Positions 48,249-60,088 of a DNA stretch of 64,000 bases are shown piece after piece. The notes beneath the pieces were generated by a model that saw only the letters and a program-made list of their open reading frames with translations, was not told the DNA's origin and ran no database searches. Each line of letters begins with the position of its first letter. Position 1 is the first letter of the stretch. The stretch lies in NCBI GenBank assembly GCA_009869945.1, contig WIXG01000170.1, positions 62,001 through 126,000 on the forward strand, written 5' to 3'. The position numbers and the translations under genes were made by a program. The stretch comes from Mesaphorura yosii (Eukaryota > Arthropoda > Collembola > Poduromorpha > Tullbergiidae).

Positions 48249-49642
48249 GATTGGCCGTGTCAGAAACTTTGCAGGAAGAACGCAATCTCAGGTGAACCGG
48301 CCGACGACTGACTGCACCCGTTCAAAATAATTAACACACATGAAGCAACTAAATTACGATCAATAGTGTGAAATTAACTCACACCAGCGCCGACAGTGCA
48401 GTCACTGTCATCTCAGCTGCTCTGACATTTATTAAGTCTGATTAACCACGCTCGGCTTGAGTTTGATTCGGCAAAATATTGACAGGCCGTCGAGTATTCA
48501 GCGTCGAGAGGTGCAGAAACCTACGTGGAAAGTATTGATTTAATTTTGCAGACGTGCAGATGGATGAGGAGGGAATTTACGATGCATGCGAGGCGACAAC
48601 TTGTGAACTGCGCTGGTCTGGCCAATGCAACACCAACACGCAGTCGAGATGAACGAAGAGAGTCGGCTTCACAGCGTCTGGGGTGAAATACTTTGTTCCA
48701 TCGCATATGACGTATTATTGATACTGACGAGATTCGAAGAAATTTTTGCACTTGATCAAAGCAAATTTTCATGGTCAGAGAGTTAATTTTGCAATACAAG
48801 CTTATTATACAATTTCAGAAATTTTACAAAACTTGAAGCATAGAATACTTAGCCCGAATTAGAAAAAAATGTTGTGGGGATGTCTCTGTTTGGATAACTT
48901 GTATGAACAGCCTATCTCAGCTTGGACACATGCACTGTCTCTATCCTTAGAGAGTACACTGGAGACGCCGATGAGCTGACCAGTGTCGTATCGGCATTTG
49001 CATTCGCATTACGGCTAACTAGCATGGTGGAATCATCCAATTCCGACTCCGACTTCCGTTCCCATCCTATTTCGATCTTATCGGAATTGAACGAGACAAA
49101 CTCAACTCAATAGAGTTATCGTGCATATTTTGCGTAGAACTGAATAGAATATTTTCTCAACTTCATGGCATGCCCGACCAGACAGGGCAAAAAGGCGAAT
49201 TCGACTGGAGTTCAATTTGCATGTGATCTGCACGTAAGTTTTTCAAAGTTTGGACAGTTCGAACGATGAGCATGGGCAATTAATATATTCTTCGTGTAAA
49301 CTGCAATGGAAAAAGTGGATGACTCTTGTTTGAATACGGATGACCTATTCTAATTTTTAAAACCTATTTAGATAAGAAGTTACAAATGAAATGACTATGA
49401 TGTGATGAGCAGTACGTATGTCTCGTCGCGATTTTTGTTCTAATTGCTTGACCAAGTTTTGCCTGTCTCCTTTGTGAAGTCCAGAGTTCTATATTGCATT
49501 ATTCGAGATTTAGTCTTCGACCGGTCACCGTTGGCGTGAGAGTTAAGCGTGCCTTTGCCTTGCCTTGTGAGACGACGTTCAATCCGTTTTACTTCTGCTG
49601 TGAATCGAATCGAATCCAGACTTCTGATCGATAACCGATACG
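48249..49642. other. divergent intergenic region between Creld and the takeout-like gene
   Basis: 1.4 kb between the oppositely oriented starts of two genes, so it should hold both promoters. No TATA box or coding frame is convincing. Confidence 0.5.
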
Positions 49643-50775
49643 ATGAAACCCGCGTCGTTGTTGATCATTATCTTCGCATCTTTGACTCTTGGCGTCGACG
49701 ATGCCAGCTCTCGAGTTTCCAAAATCGGTAAGCCTGCAAGATCACAAATGATTCAAGCCTCAAATCTCAGTGTATGGATGAGACTTCCATTTGCTCTGTA
49801 CTTCAGGATCCGCAGAGTTCTTGGCAAGATTGGCATCAGCAGTCGATGACAAGATTAATTTCCTGCTTAAATTCATGATTCCACAAATACCATACGTTTA
49901 CCCTCTTGATGGACCAATCAAATTCAGTGTGCCAGGAGTGATTACGATGGAAGGAAGTCTCAAGTAAGCAGCAAAGTCAGTACAATTTCTTAGCGAACGA
50001 TAGGCGTATAATTCTATACATGAATAGAATACTGACCACAGCATACCACATTCTAATTTCTAATTGCTCTTTTCATGTAACACAGGAATGCGTTCGTCAC
50101 AGGAGTTCCAAAGACAAAAGCTGATCTCGCGGTCAATAGAAAAGATTCTACCTTGACATTTGCATTATCAAACAAATACATGAAGCTATTCGGTAAGGAG
50201 GCAAATAGCATGCAGATTAGGCAGTTTCAGTTTGCAGTCTTGACTGGATTTTGTACTTGTTTGCCTAATGACTTGGCTTAGACTGATAGCCATTATGCCA
50301 ATCCTCACAGGCCGAGAATACGACATTGCTGGTTTGTTCCTGATAACTAGCTCAAGATTCAACGGCACTGGTATTATCGCAGGAGAACTCAAGCACCTCG
50401 ACTTTTTCCTGTCAACGAAACTTGTCATCGATCCCGCGGAAGATACCGTGTCAATATCCAAAACAAACATCAACATCTCATTTGAATCGTTCCTTGTACA
50501 ACTGGAGAACTTGGAGGTGAATGGCGTACCCGTCAATTGGGAGAATGTCAACCACATGATTAACAAGGAATTCAATACGGAATGGCCAAAGGTCAAACCC
50601 CAGATTATTCAGGCATTGGAGAATGAAGTTAATAACAACCTGAAGGTACTATTCGTATTATTAATGCGATTGTGAGATGTCACGTTCTCTGAAATCTGGA
50701 GTGATCACTGATTTACCTCGCTTTCTATTTCAGGGTCTATCCTTAGAAGACATCCTTCGGCTAATCGGAGCATAG
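49643..50775 (+). CDS. secreted takeout/JHBP-like (TULIP fold) lipid-binding protein, 241 aa
   Basis: Exons are 49643-49727, 49807-49963, 50086-50192, 50311-50645 and 50734-50775, with matching phases (726 nt). A signal peptide (MKPASLLIIIFASLTLGVDDA) precedes an amphipathic helix (AEFLARLASAVDDKINFLL) and a series of alternating beta-type strands. These include IKFSVPGVITMEGSLKNAFV, GTGIIAGELKHLDFFL and DTVSISKTNINISFESF. The C-terminal helical part (NHMINKEFNTEWPKVKPQII) is typical of the takeout/haemolymph juvenile-hormone-binding superfamily and of mite group-7-like proteins. Members carry hydrophobic ligands in extracellular fluid. There are no cysteines at all, whereas classical takeout/JHBP proteins have an N-terminal disulfide, so the group-7-like branch is possible. 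The ligand is unknown. Confidence 0.72.
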
Positions 50776-51492
50776 TCTTGTCCTTAGTATTTCTTGCTTG
50801 GATACTAACTTCGAGCAATTTAACGTTGTACGACAAATGCGGTAAAGAGTACAGCTCATTTTACTCAGTTGTCTGTATCACTCATTCAGATGGTTAATAC
50901 TGTCTTTGTATTAACTTAACTTAAGAACATTCCTTTTAATCCTCTTAATTACTGACCGGTGACCACATACTGGCAAACTGATTGAATATTCAGCGTTTTC
51001 ACGGAATAAAATCGAAACATTTACAATTAATTAGTTATTCAAGACGTATTTTCTTATGGTGTGAATGGAATTCATCATTCTGAAATTATTTGTCCAGCTC
51101 TTCCTCCAATACGTCAGTTGTCATAATGCTTTAATGGGGAAAAATCGAGCTAAATTATATTTAATGTGTTTAGCGAGAGTGATTAGTCCGTTGTAATTGT
51201 TGCTGTAGGAAGCGCCGCCTTTGTAAAACAATTTTATTCCTAAACAAAAGTCTACACCTCCATTCGAATCCACCCCCAGACCCGTTTCAAATATTGCAGT
51301 ACAGAGTTGATTTAGTCTGCTGCATTCTTTCGTAGAGTTTAGCAGAAATAAGGAATTCAAACAGTGTAATTTCTTGTTCTTTGGAAGTCGAGCGCTAATT
51401 AATTAATTAATTCTCGTGTGCTACTCAGTGATCTAAAAAGATTATTAGCTCAAATTTAACCAAATTAAGAAGGCTACTTGCTCGAGTTCTCA
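50776..51492. other. intergenic, takeout-like 3'UTR and Mmachc 5' flank
   Basis: Contains AATAAA at 51005-51010 for the takeout-like gene. The Mmachc promoter must lie in the remaining about 450 bp. Nothing else was recognised. Confidence 0.5.
51005..51010 (+). terminator. polyadenylation signal of the takeout-like gene
   Basis: AATAAA about 230 nt after the TAG stop. Confidence 0.5.
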
Positions 51493-52840
51493 ATGCTAAT
51501 GCAGGCTCAAGGGGGAAGTGGAATGGAGGGCCAGGTCCCCACTATGGATCGTTTCCCGTCGGTTCGCCGTATTATCCGTCGGCGCTTGCTGGCTTTTGGT
51601 CTGGAGGCTCACCCATTTCATGTAAGCCGAGTCCAGTGATGCCACTTTCATGTGTGATCAACCAAAATAGTCAGTAGTACAGCTTCTTCATTTGCTTCAT
51701 TCCGTCAACTTCTATTTCAGGTTGGTTGGTACAACGATCTGGTTGAACCAGTTTACAAAATGGATTTCGATCCGGACACTGTTGCTTTTGTCGTGATTAG
51801 TGGTCCAGATTCCTTCGAGAGGGCTACGCTTCGCTACTGGAAAGAACAATATGCTCGGGATCCAACCGTAACTTCGGAGGATCCTCTGGATGAGAGCATG
51901 AGTGTCATCTTGGATAATGTTGCAGCCGTAAGTTTGTAACCCCTCACCTCCAAGCTTAAACATTTGCATCATCACTCACCTCTAATGGCTACATGATGGT
52001 ATTTTGACAACCTTAACCGGATCCTTGCAGGACTTAACTGAAGCGGAATTGGATCCCGTCGTCATCAAGGACTTTGATATTAATGACTCCAGTCTGGTTC
52101 CAAGGCCAAAAGTTCTGGTTCAAACCGCTGCACACATTGCAGGTGTCGTTGAATACTTTCATGCTCATCGGCTAGAGAAATTTCACTTGGACGCTGATGC
52201 CTGGTTGGCAGATGCCGTTAGTTCTACATTTCTTATGCTTTGGTCAAACCTTCAACCTAATGATACTTTGATCGCTTGCAGCAATTATTTGGAGTTGCAA
52301 TTCATCCGCAATACGGTGGCTGGTTTGGAATTCGTGGAGTCATCGTCTGCAAGGCTCTGGTTTTGGCTGGTCTTCGTGCAATGAGCCGCCCTCAACGCCC
52401 GCTCGTTGTTGCTGTAAATTAGCCACAGCCTCCAGTTTTGAGTTCAAAGTGCATGTTTTTATTGATAGGAATAACTGTCTTGTTTCTTGATTTAGAACGA
52501 CCGAATGATTTGGCGACTGCTTCGCGAATTCTGCACCAATTGGAAATCAGATATCTGGCGTGACGTTATTCCGCATGACGACAATCGTGGATACTCACCA
52601 CTTTTCAAGAGATTTCTGAGCACCGATCGTGGAATTAAGAGGTGAATGAATCCGAGTTCAAACTTGGTCATGGCCAATCTTCAACTCAACTCATCCGAAA
52701 TTTTAATCGTTGGAAGTTAATGAGTATTTGGCTAAAAGAATATTTTGTATTTCAGATGGGAGTTCTTGCGCGACAATGGACATCTGGCTACTGGCGAGAA
52801 TGATTATGATGTCAGTGGTGACACCGGATTTCTCGAATAG
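51493..52840 (+). CDS. Mmachc: Mmachc: cobalamin trafficking/decyanase protein (cblC), 294 aa
   Basis: Cytosolic flavin-dependent decyanation and dealkylation of vitamin B12 derivatives before delivery to methionine synthase and methylmalonyl-CoA mutase. Exons are 51493-51621, 51721-51927, 52031-52216, 52282-52413, 52496-52641 and 52756-52840 (885 nt, phases agree). Family landmarks in order are FGLEAHPFHVGWYNDLVEP, AFVVISGPDSFERA, PRPKVLVQTAAHIAGVVEY, the cobalamin-site segment AIHPQYGGWFGIRGV (His about 182, matching the conserved His in human IHPRFGGW) and WRDVIPHDD. It lacks the Pro-rich C-terminal extension of mammals and ends soon after the core. The start is uncertain: ATGs at 51493, 51499, 51523 and 51544 are all in frame. 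Confidence 0.88.
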
Positions 52841-53074
52841 GAAACTTAGCATCATCCCTCGCCTCCACACCAAAAATCAACGCCAACTTTGAACTTCAAT
52901 TCAAATCCAATCAAAGTGCATCTACTATATAAGCTTCTTAGACTAGATGAGCTCATTTTGCAATATTATTGGCCGAATACCTTATCTAAATTACTAAATT
53001 CAAATGCGATCAAAGTGCTTGTAAATATAATATAGGCCTGCAAATGTTCATTAAATTGTGGTAAAAGGATGCTA

Positions 53075-53080
53075 AATAAA
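53075..53080 (+). terminator. polyadenylation signal of Mmachc
   Basis: AATAAA about 235 nt after the Mmachc TAG; the minus-strand 92-aa gene converges on it. Confidence 0.5.
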
Positions 53081-53355
53081 TTAATAGGAAGTGTAAAGCG
53101 TGTGAGACTTTGGAGAGTTTTTAATAAGTAACCGGAATTACGCATTTGATTAGATAACTCTGTCATACGTCTGCTTTAATAATACAAGAAGTTTTGGAGA
53201 ATTTTGGGCTGATGTAATGAATGAACAAACGAACAAAGTTGAACTTTACGCACTTTGGGAGATATGCAGAGACATCTTTACTCCTGCGCTCAAATACATG
53301 CAAATTATAAATGTTCAAATGGGAAGAATCGCCAACTCACTCATCCAATCTTCCT

Positions 53356-53791
53356 TCAGCTGTCTGCATTCTGCACTAGTGTATTGTTGTCGTCTTTACG
53401 GGTGAGTTGGTCTGCCGTGCATGTGATAGGCCGCTGTTCTTCTAACTTCTGATTTTAATTAAAGGAGGTAAGTCAAAGAAAATTGGTGTGATAACTGAAT
53501 ACTGATAACTGGATTTGTTTGTCAGCATAATCGAAACAGCCTTGTTCAGTTGCAGAAATTGGGTGGCTCGTTTTCCGGTACAAATTCCTGTCAGCTGTTC
53601 ATCCAGTTCAATTGCATCGATTAGAAGCTCGTACTTGGCTCCCTTGGTAAGTGATAATAATGGTATTCTAGCTGCTAAGTATCCTTTTAGCTTAATTAAG
53701 GTTAAGAAAGCAGTTGAACCATACTTTAAACCTCCAAAGACAGCCATCTCACCTTTTTAGTTGATTGTGAACAATCTATATTCCGTAACAT
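53356..53791 (-). CDS. putative small protein, 92 aa, three exons, family not recognised
   Basis: Exon 1 is 53791-53753 (MLRNIDCSQSTKK, donor AAG|GTGAGA), exon 2 is 53642-53496 and exon 3 is 53448-53356 (acceptor preceded by a pyrimidine-rich CTTACCTCCTTTAATT tract, TGA stop). All joins are phase 0 (279 nt). Exon 2 encodes a helical, well-balanced chain (AKYELLIDAIELDEQLTGIC, ATQFLQLNKAVSIMLTNKS) with coding-like codon use. Exon 3 is polar (TADQLTRKDDNN). The exon 2 donor (GTTATC) is weak, so that junction is the doubtful one. There is no signal peptide or TM segment. A small helical cytosolic or nuclear subunit is the most that can be said. The gene converges on Mmachc and diverges from Tfg. 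Confidence 0.5.
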
Positions 53792-54741
53792 GGCATAACC
53801 GGCATTTGAAGCCCTCTGCTAGACCAAGTACCCTCCACTGAATCTTAAGCACGACTTAGAATTAGCATTCAGTAACTTACCGTGATTGAATTCGACTATT
53901 TCCCTAAAGGACGTGTGACTTACTGTTAAAATGTTAAAGCATTCATCGTTCATTGCATTGTTCAAATGCATTGAAAGTCAATTACATCAGAAATTCAGGC
54001 AGCACCATTTCACTCTTGCCACGATTCAATCTGGTTGTCAGAGTTTAACCAGCGTTCGATACAGCGTCAGCAGGACTCATTCCACCATCTGATTTTCGTC
54101 TAGATTTGCTAGTTAGCTCTCTTATCTGTCTTTATACATTTTATTGCATTCTAAGCCACATACTTCAGTGTTGCACCTTTTAGCATTATGGGTCAGCACT
54201 TGCCGGCTGTACAACCGTACTATTCAGGCGTTTAATGGGTTAACAAAATGGACAATGAGGGCAGTAAATGTGTGACGTGGACCGTGGACGTTTCCATAGA
54301 CGGCATGACTTGGTTATCTAGGGCATGACATCCATTCTTTGGATTTAATTCATTTGATTCTCCACTCTAGTAACATACTTCATACTGAATACCCGGAAAT
54401 AGTTTAGATTTGTATACAATCCTAATGCAGTATGCATTGTGGCTTATGGTCGAAACACGTCACCTAACGCAGCTGTTGCTACTGTATCGTCCACGAGCTA
54501 GACACGAGACACTAGTTAAAAGGTTAATTAACTCTAAACTCCACATCTACGTCAGAAATTTCCAGGTCCCATTTGAAGTTGACGTAGTTCATGCATACTA
54601 GTTTACTTCTTCACAGCTAACACTTCATTTGTGCAATCGACAACTACCATATTTTATTCTCATTCCTACTTTTTTAATCATACTTCTCACATAACCGAAG
54701 AACAATATTTAAACCAGTAGCAGTGGTTTAATTAATTACTA
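53792..54741. other. divergent intergenic region upstream of Tfg and the 92-aa gene
   Basis: About 950 bp, AT-rich, without coding-like frames. It should contain the promoters of both divergent genes and possibly a Tfg 5'UTR exon ending before an acceptor-like CTTCTTCACAG near 54617. Confidence 0.45.
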
Positions 54742-56948
54742 ATGATGGATTTATTTAATAATAATGAAGGTGAACTGATTGAATCGTCAACTCCAACGGA
54801 ATCAAATCGATCAACCGCAACAATGAGTTCTGAAAACGGAGACGACCTGAAGTTCAACAATATTCAAACAAATAATTTCGATTCATGTGGCAAAGTGATT
54901 ATTAAGGTAGAGTCCATATTTTAATTATTCCTTACGGACTAACATTTAACATTGACCGAATGCATAAATCATGAATTTCCAGGCTCAATTGCGTGATGAC
55001 ATCCGCCGTGTTCCAATCCATAATGAAGAAATTACTTATGATGAGCTTGTGCTGATGATGCAACGTGTCTTTCGTGGACAGTTGAATCCGGATGATGACA
55101 TCGTCATCAAATACAAGGACGAAGGTAAGCGTAAATCATTTTATCCTAATTGTTATGATGAGTTACTATTGATTGAATGAAATAATTTCGCATCCGCAGA
55201 TGGAGACATGGTTACCATCTTTGATTCTGCCGATTTGGCTTTTGCACTTCAGTATTCAAGAATTCTGAAATTGAAGATTTACATGAAAGGAAAGGATGGA
55301 GTTATCGATGCTTATAAGACTCAAGAATCTCGTGGGCTGGATTCTTTGGATAACGTTGGCGACTTGCGTCGTGAATTGCGTTTCATTCGTGACAGAGTGA
55401 ACAAGGTTTTGGACGTCCTCGCAGACAATTCTTCTGAAGGTGAAGCTCTAAAATTGGAGCAAAATTCCAACTCTGCCCCTTCTGAGGTCTCATCAAAGAC
55501 TGATTTGAAATCGGAGGCACAGGTAAGTTTCGAACATATGACTCTAAATATTCGTGAAGTATTAACTTGAACATTATTGATTTATTTTATTAATGATTTT
55601 GTTTGCACAAGGCTTCGTTTTTAATTTTTGCTTTAAAAACTCTTATCAAGAAAAATTTAGCGTCAATATATTAGAGAAGATCTCCCACGAATTTCGGTTA
55701 ACGATTTCATGAATTCATGATTGTCCGTAATGTTTTCAGGATGTTCAGGTGGTTCCCCGTTCTACTGCGGAATCCACCCTTGATAAGGTTGTTTATCCAA
55801 GCTATGATTCGAACATGGTTCCTGATGGACCGATGGTATTAAAGATTATTAATCCGAATTTATTTAATCTTTCTCCCTCAAGATCGACTGCCTATGTTTC
55901 CTATCTATTATTTTGATCGGTCCAGAATATCTCTGCTTACTTTGAGCTGTACGACTTTAGACTGCTGAACACTAAAATAATAATGCTTGATTGCAAAATA
56001 TTTTTCCTGACTGACGAACTAAACAAACTAACCACTGTGAACTAAAACAAAGAAGAAGCTACTGTCTAATTTGAATTAAACTTTTTACAACAGGTCTCTG
56101 CAAAACCAAGTGTGGATGGATTTGGCCATGTCTCGGAAGCAAGCGTTGCTCATTTTAATACACCAGCATCGACTAGTTCTTCACAATTGGATCTTGGCAT
56201 GAACTCAGTATCAATGTTTCCGGTTGTGAACCAACAAGCAACTGATGACAAAATTTCTTCTAGGTAACATGAAAATGTTAATTCAGTAACACAGTAAAAA
56301 TAATTTCATAAAAAATTCATGTAAAAGGGTATATAAATGATACCAATGAATTTTCTGTACCTAACTAGCTTCATGGCTCAAACTTCCAATGGTAGTGCTG
56401 ACTTGGGCGGCTATTCGAATATGCAACACGTTAACCAGCAGATGTTCGGTCCGAAGTCTGGGGCTGTAATCGGAGGAGGCGCCATGCCACCAGCACCGTC
56501 TTCAGCCTCTACGGGCTCTGCTTATGGACCACCACCGTCGACATATACTGCGGGCGTGACTGCACCAACTAGTTTTGCCCCAACCAGTTTTGCGCCTGCG
56601 ACTGCTTATAATGCTGCACCTTACATGCAACAGCAAGCACAGTCACAAATGTCTTATCAACAGTTTAACGCTCCACCTTCAACTTCGGCGTACTCTCCAA
56701 GACCAGTTGGGCCTCCACAAGGCGTACAAGGCTACATGGTACAAACTTCACAAGGATACATGCCTTCGGGTTCAGGCGCTCCAGGAGCACCCACATCACC
56801 GTCGATGCAACGCATGGGATCAGCACCAGGTCCAGGTGGTTACATGAGTGGCCCTGCACTTCAAGGTCCGCCTCCTCCTGGCCCGCCATGCGCCATGGGT
56901 GGTAACAATCCCTACGCTCGTAATCCGCCCCCTGCAGCGTGGAAGTAA
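54742..56948 (+). CDS. Tfg: Tfg: TRK-fused gene homologue, ER exit-site scaffold, 491 aa
   Basis: Organises COPII carriers between ER exit sites and the ERGIC. Exons are 54742-54906, 54983-55124, 55200-55522, 55740-55835, 56094-56263 and 56369-56948 (1476 nt, all phases agree). Residues 1-48 are a polar Asn/Ser-rich extension. The PB1 domain spans about 50-131 ([56 protein letters not shown]), closely matching human TFG. A coiled coil at about 157-177 ([20 protein letters not shown]) drives oligomerisation. The C-terminal half is Pro/Gln/Tyr/Gly-rich and ends in [14 protein letters not shown], related to the NPYARN stretch of vertebrate TFG. The first ATG is followed immediately by a second; either may start. 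Confidence 0.95.
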
Positions 56949-57384
56949 TCATGACCGTCGTAAATTATTTACTACCTTTCTACTTTGGTTAATCCGTAAA
57001 AAAAATTTCCTACTCTAAAAAAAGTTACGTAAAATTATAAACAGTCTTGTAATTCATGTATGTGCTGGCAACTGTATGAGCCAAAGATAAGAACTGGTAA
57101 ACTGTAAACTGAATCTAAATTATATAACATAAAAACTACATGCTATTACAAATATTTGTTCTGAAAGATTTTAATTTACATGGTGCGGTTCTGCGTGATA
57201 ATTTATTTGCAGTTCGCTGGTTTGTCGTCGTACGTTCAGGTTAAGTGAAACGTTCATGAACTAGTTTAAGTTTACACTACTTAATTCTAAACGAATGGAT
57301 GCTAAGCATAATCATATTCATCGGAACTTGATCACTTGTGCAACCCGTTAGAGTAATAAGCCCCTTAATTTTATTTTTCATTAG

Positions 57385-57390
57385 AATAAA
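57385..57390 (+). terminator. polyadenylation signal of Tfg
   Basis: AATAAA about 440 nt after the stop; another AATAAA is at 57603-57608. Confidence 0.5.
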
Positions 57391-57695
57391 ACTGTGGATG
57401 TTTTTAGAGCAAAGTGGCTGAATTTTTCTAAAATTTTAGATTCTTGCAATGCAATACACATTTCAGCGACCGGAATGGCTACGAAAAAAATAATACATTC
57501 AGCGTTGGAGACTTAATGAGCAGATGAGTGTGGTTTTATTCATTAGAAATATTCATCTCAAATAAGATTAAATATGATTTTATGATTTAGCCTTTGTAGC
57601 GAAATAAAACAGACGTGCATAAAATGATTCCATACTCGCTACTATTCATTTGGTTTGCAAAAATAGGGTCATTTGCTCTCGAGTTCGTGGTATAT

Positions 57696-57701
57696 TTTAT
57701 T
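57696..57701 (-). terminator. polyadenylation signal of Ufsp2
   Basis: TTTATT on the plus strand gives AATAAA on the minus strand, about 60 nt after the Ufsp2 TAA. Confidence 0.5.
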
Positions 57702-57757
57702 TAATATTTAACTCTATGCTTTATCGGAATATGGAATTGAAGGCAGGTTCTCAGTTA

Positions 57758-60088
57758 TTAAATTGCTGATGGCAGCAATGGCATGCAGATGTTGTAAAAG
57801 TCCTTCTTGCTCCAGAAGCTATTGTCCTTCCATCCAACCCAACCTTTGCTTAATACAGTTTTCAAATCATCTTTACCAGTGAAATGTGGATCGAGAATCA
57901 GGTAGTTTACTGCAGATTCCTTTTCCGGGTCCCGACTCACTCCGATTATCGTATGAGCGTATTGTCCACCTCCAACCATGCATGGGGTGCCGTGGACCTT
58001 GAAGTGCGACTCAAGCTCTGCAGCCCTAAAAATTAAACACGGATTAAGAAAGTTTATAGCACCAGTACAGAAAGTTTTAATCTAAGGTAAGTAAGATTTT
58101 TTACTTTGAACTCATTTCAGAACCACTGGACATTGACAGAATCCGACATGAAACGCCTAACAACGCCTCCAAGACGAACCCAACTTCTGTTGACCCAATC
58201 CACTGTTTGGAATTGATGAATGCAGGTTGCTTGTCACCAAGACTTACCTACATAATAATATAAATTAACCATTTTAATTCACAAATACTAGAAAATGGGT
58301 GCATTTAGCTTACAATGCACTCTTGAATTTCCTTATGCGTTGGAACCGGGGCGGATGTAAATCCTTGGAGACGGAACCAACTCACAATGGTTTGCAGGGA
58401 CCGGTAAGCGCATCCCCAACCGTCGTCGTTAAACTCTTGCTGCATGTAATGGCGATACTCGTAGTGTCCATCAAGTAATTGAGTTAGGGGATATTTGGCT
58501 GATAATGAGATATGCGGCGAAATTAACGCGTTCAACGACTCCTGGAACAGTGATGCCGATCTTCGGAAGAATGGACGCGGTTGTTTGATGTAAAACAACT
58601 TGTGAAGCTCGATGCGGATTTCCTCTGCACAAAATTAATAACACACTTGCAGATTCGTAGATGCAACCCATTATTTACTAATTGAAAGACGGAGGATTTG
58701 CCCTTACTCAATTTTTCCTCTGACGTGTGCTCCGGATAAACAGATGTCACAAAATGTTGCAAAGGTGTCGGCCAGAAGTGGTACACAATTGGAAGCTCAG
58801 CGGTAATAGAGTTTGCAAGTTGTTGTTCAATATTTGAGAAGAATCCATGCTTTAGCTGTGTGCAGATGGCTGAATTAAATTTCCTATACAGTTTATCAAT
58901 TGTCATTGTCACAGGTACAACTAGCAGCACATCGATGCCAACATAATGCTCAAAGAATTTACACCGAGCATCTGTAAGAAATAAAGTACAATCATTGACC
59001 CATTTGCATGATGCTCAACCAATATCCTAAGTACTAAATCTTACTTTTGTCAGAAATCAGGATTGTTGACTTTCTGATAGCATTGGACTTGGTTTGATCT
59101 TGCAGCATCTTGACTTCAATTAACGACATTCCAGGACAAAAGAAAGTTGAAGTTGTTTCCTTGGCTTCTTCAATTTCGCTTTTCAGCACTTTCACAACAT
59201 CAGAAACCTTTTCAGTTGGAGCTCCTTTCAAATTAGGCAATTCTGAGATGACATCCCCGTTTCTTGGAAGTATCGTAACGTTGTTCTGCTTTCCCACAGT
59301 AAATGCTGCCTGACTGCGCACTCGATTCTGTTTGGTATTGGCATGACCAGCAATTTGAAATGTCTAATTGTAAAGACTCATTTAATGTAGGAGCTCAGAC
59401 ATCAGACTCACCTTCGCAGAAGCTAAACACTTTACTAATTCAGGCAACTCCAATACGCTGGTTAGAAGAAATTCTCCCCGAATGTGGAATGTACAAACTG
59501 ACTTTTCCCAAAACGTTTGTGAGTTGACGACATTTAAATGGAGGAGCTGTAGAAAATCTAGTCCAGTTGACGCCGTAACTTTCCCACCACTGATTTTGAA
59601 CAGAATTGGATACTCAAGCTGCTCCACCGCCTGAAGTCAAGAAAATACGAAAATTACATTAAGAAAACAATCACTCTCATGTCTCGTATTTATATTCTGA
59701 TCAGAACCAGAACCATCAGGCAATTCAAGCAAACTTACCGGGTATATATCGACCGCATCCTCGTCCTCTTCTTCAAACTCAACCAGTCCAATCACACCAA
59801 AACCATATGGCAAATACTTGGTTGCTAAAGCATGGGTCGCCTCCCCATTATACTGAAGAATTGACACAGCTACAGGAGTCTCGCTGTCGCCGTATCCATG
59901 AGGTAGACCATAAACTAGAGCGTTTGGTATGTCTGATGACACAGCAGCTTTTAATCGCTAGAAAATAGATGAAAGAACGTTAATATCGGCCGCCACAATA
60001 ATTCTGCCCTGCCAGATGAATGATAAAACTGCTGCCAACCGCTTACCTCAAACAGCGGCTGCAGAATGTCAACCTTCTTCGGAACCAT
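57758..60088 (-). CDS. Ufsp2: Ufsp2: Ufm1-specific cysteine protease 2, 594 aa
   Basis: Removes the ubiquitin-like modifier UFM1 from targets and matures its precursor, mainly at the ER. Exons are 60088-60047, 59957-59739, 59630-59412, 59363-59045, 58971-58708, 58624-58314, 58247-58105 and 58025-57758 (1785 nt, phases agree). The C-terminal peptidase C78 domain is complete. It has [14 protein letters not shown] with the nucleophile Cys at about 426, [29 protein letters not shown] and LILDPHFTG carrying the catalytic Asp (about 551) and His (about 553), then [18 protein letters not shown]. The N-terminal about 350 residues are divergent and make the protein about 125 aa longer than human UFSP2. 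An acceptor-like TTTCCACAG precedes the ATG, so a 5'UTR intron is likely. The gene converges on Tfg. Confidence 0.94.
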
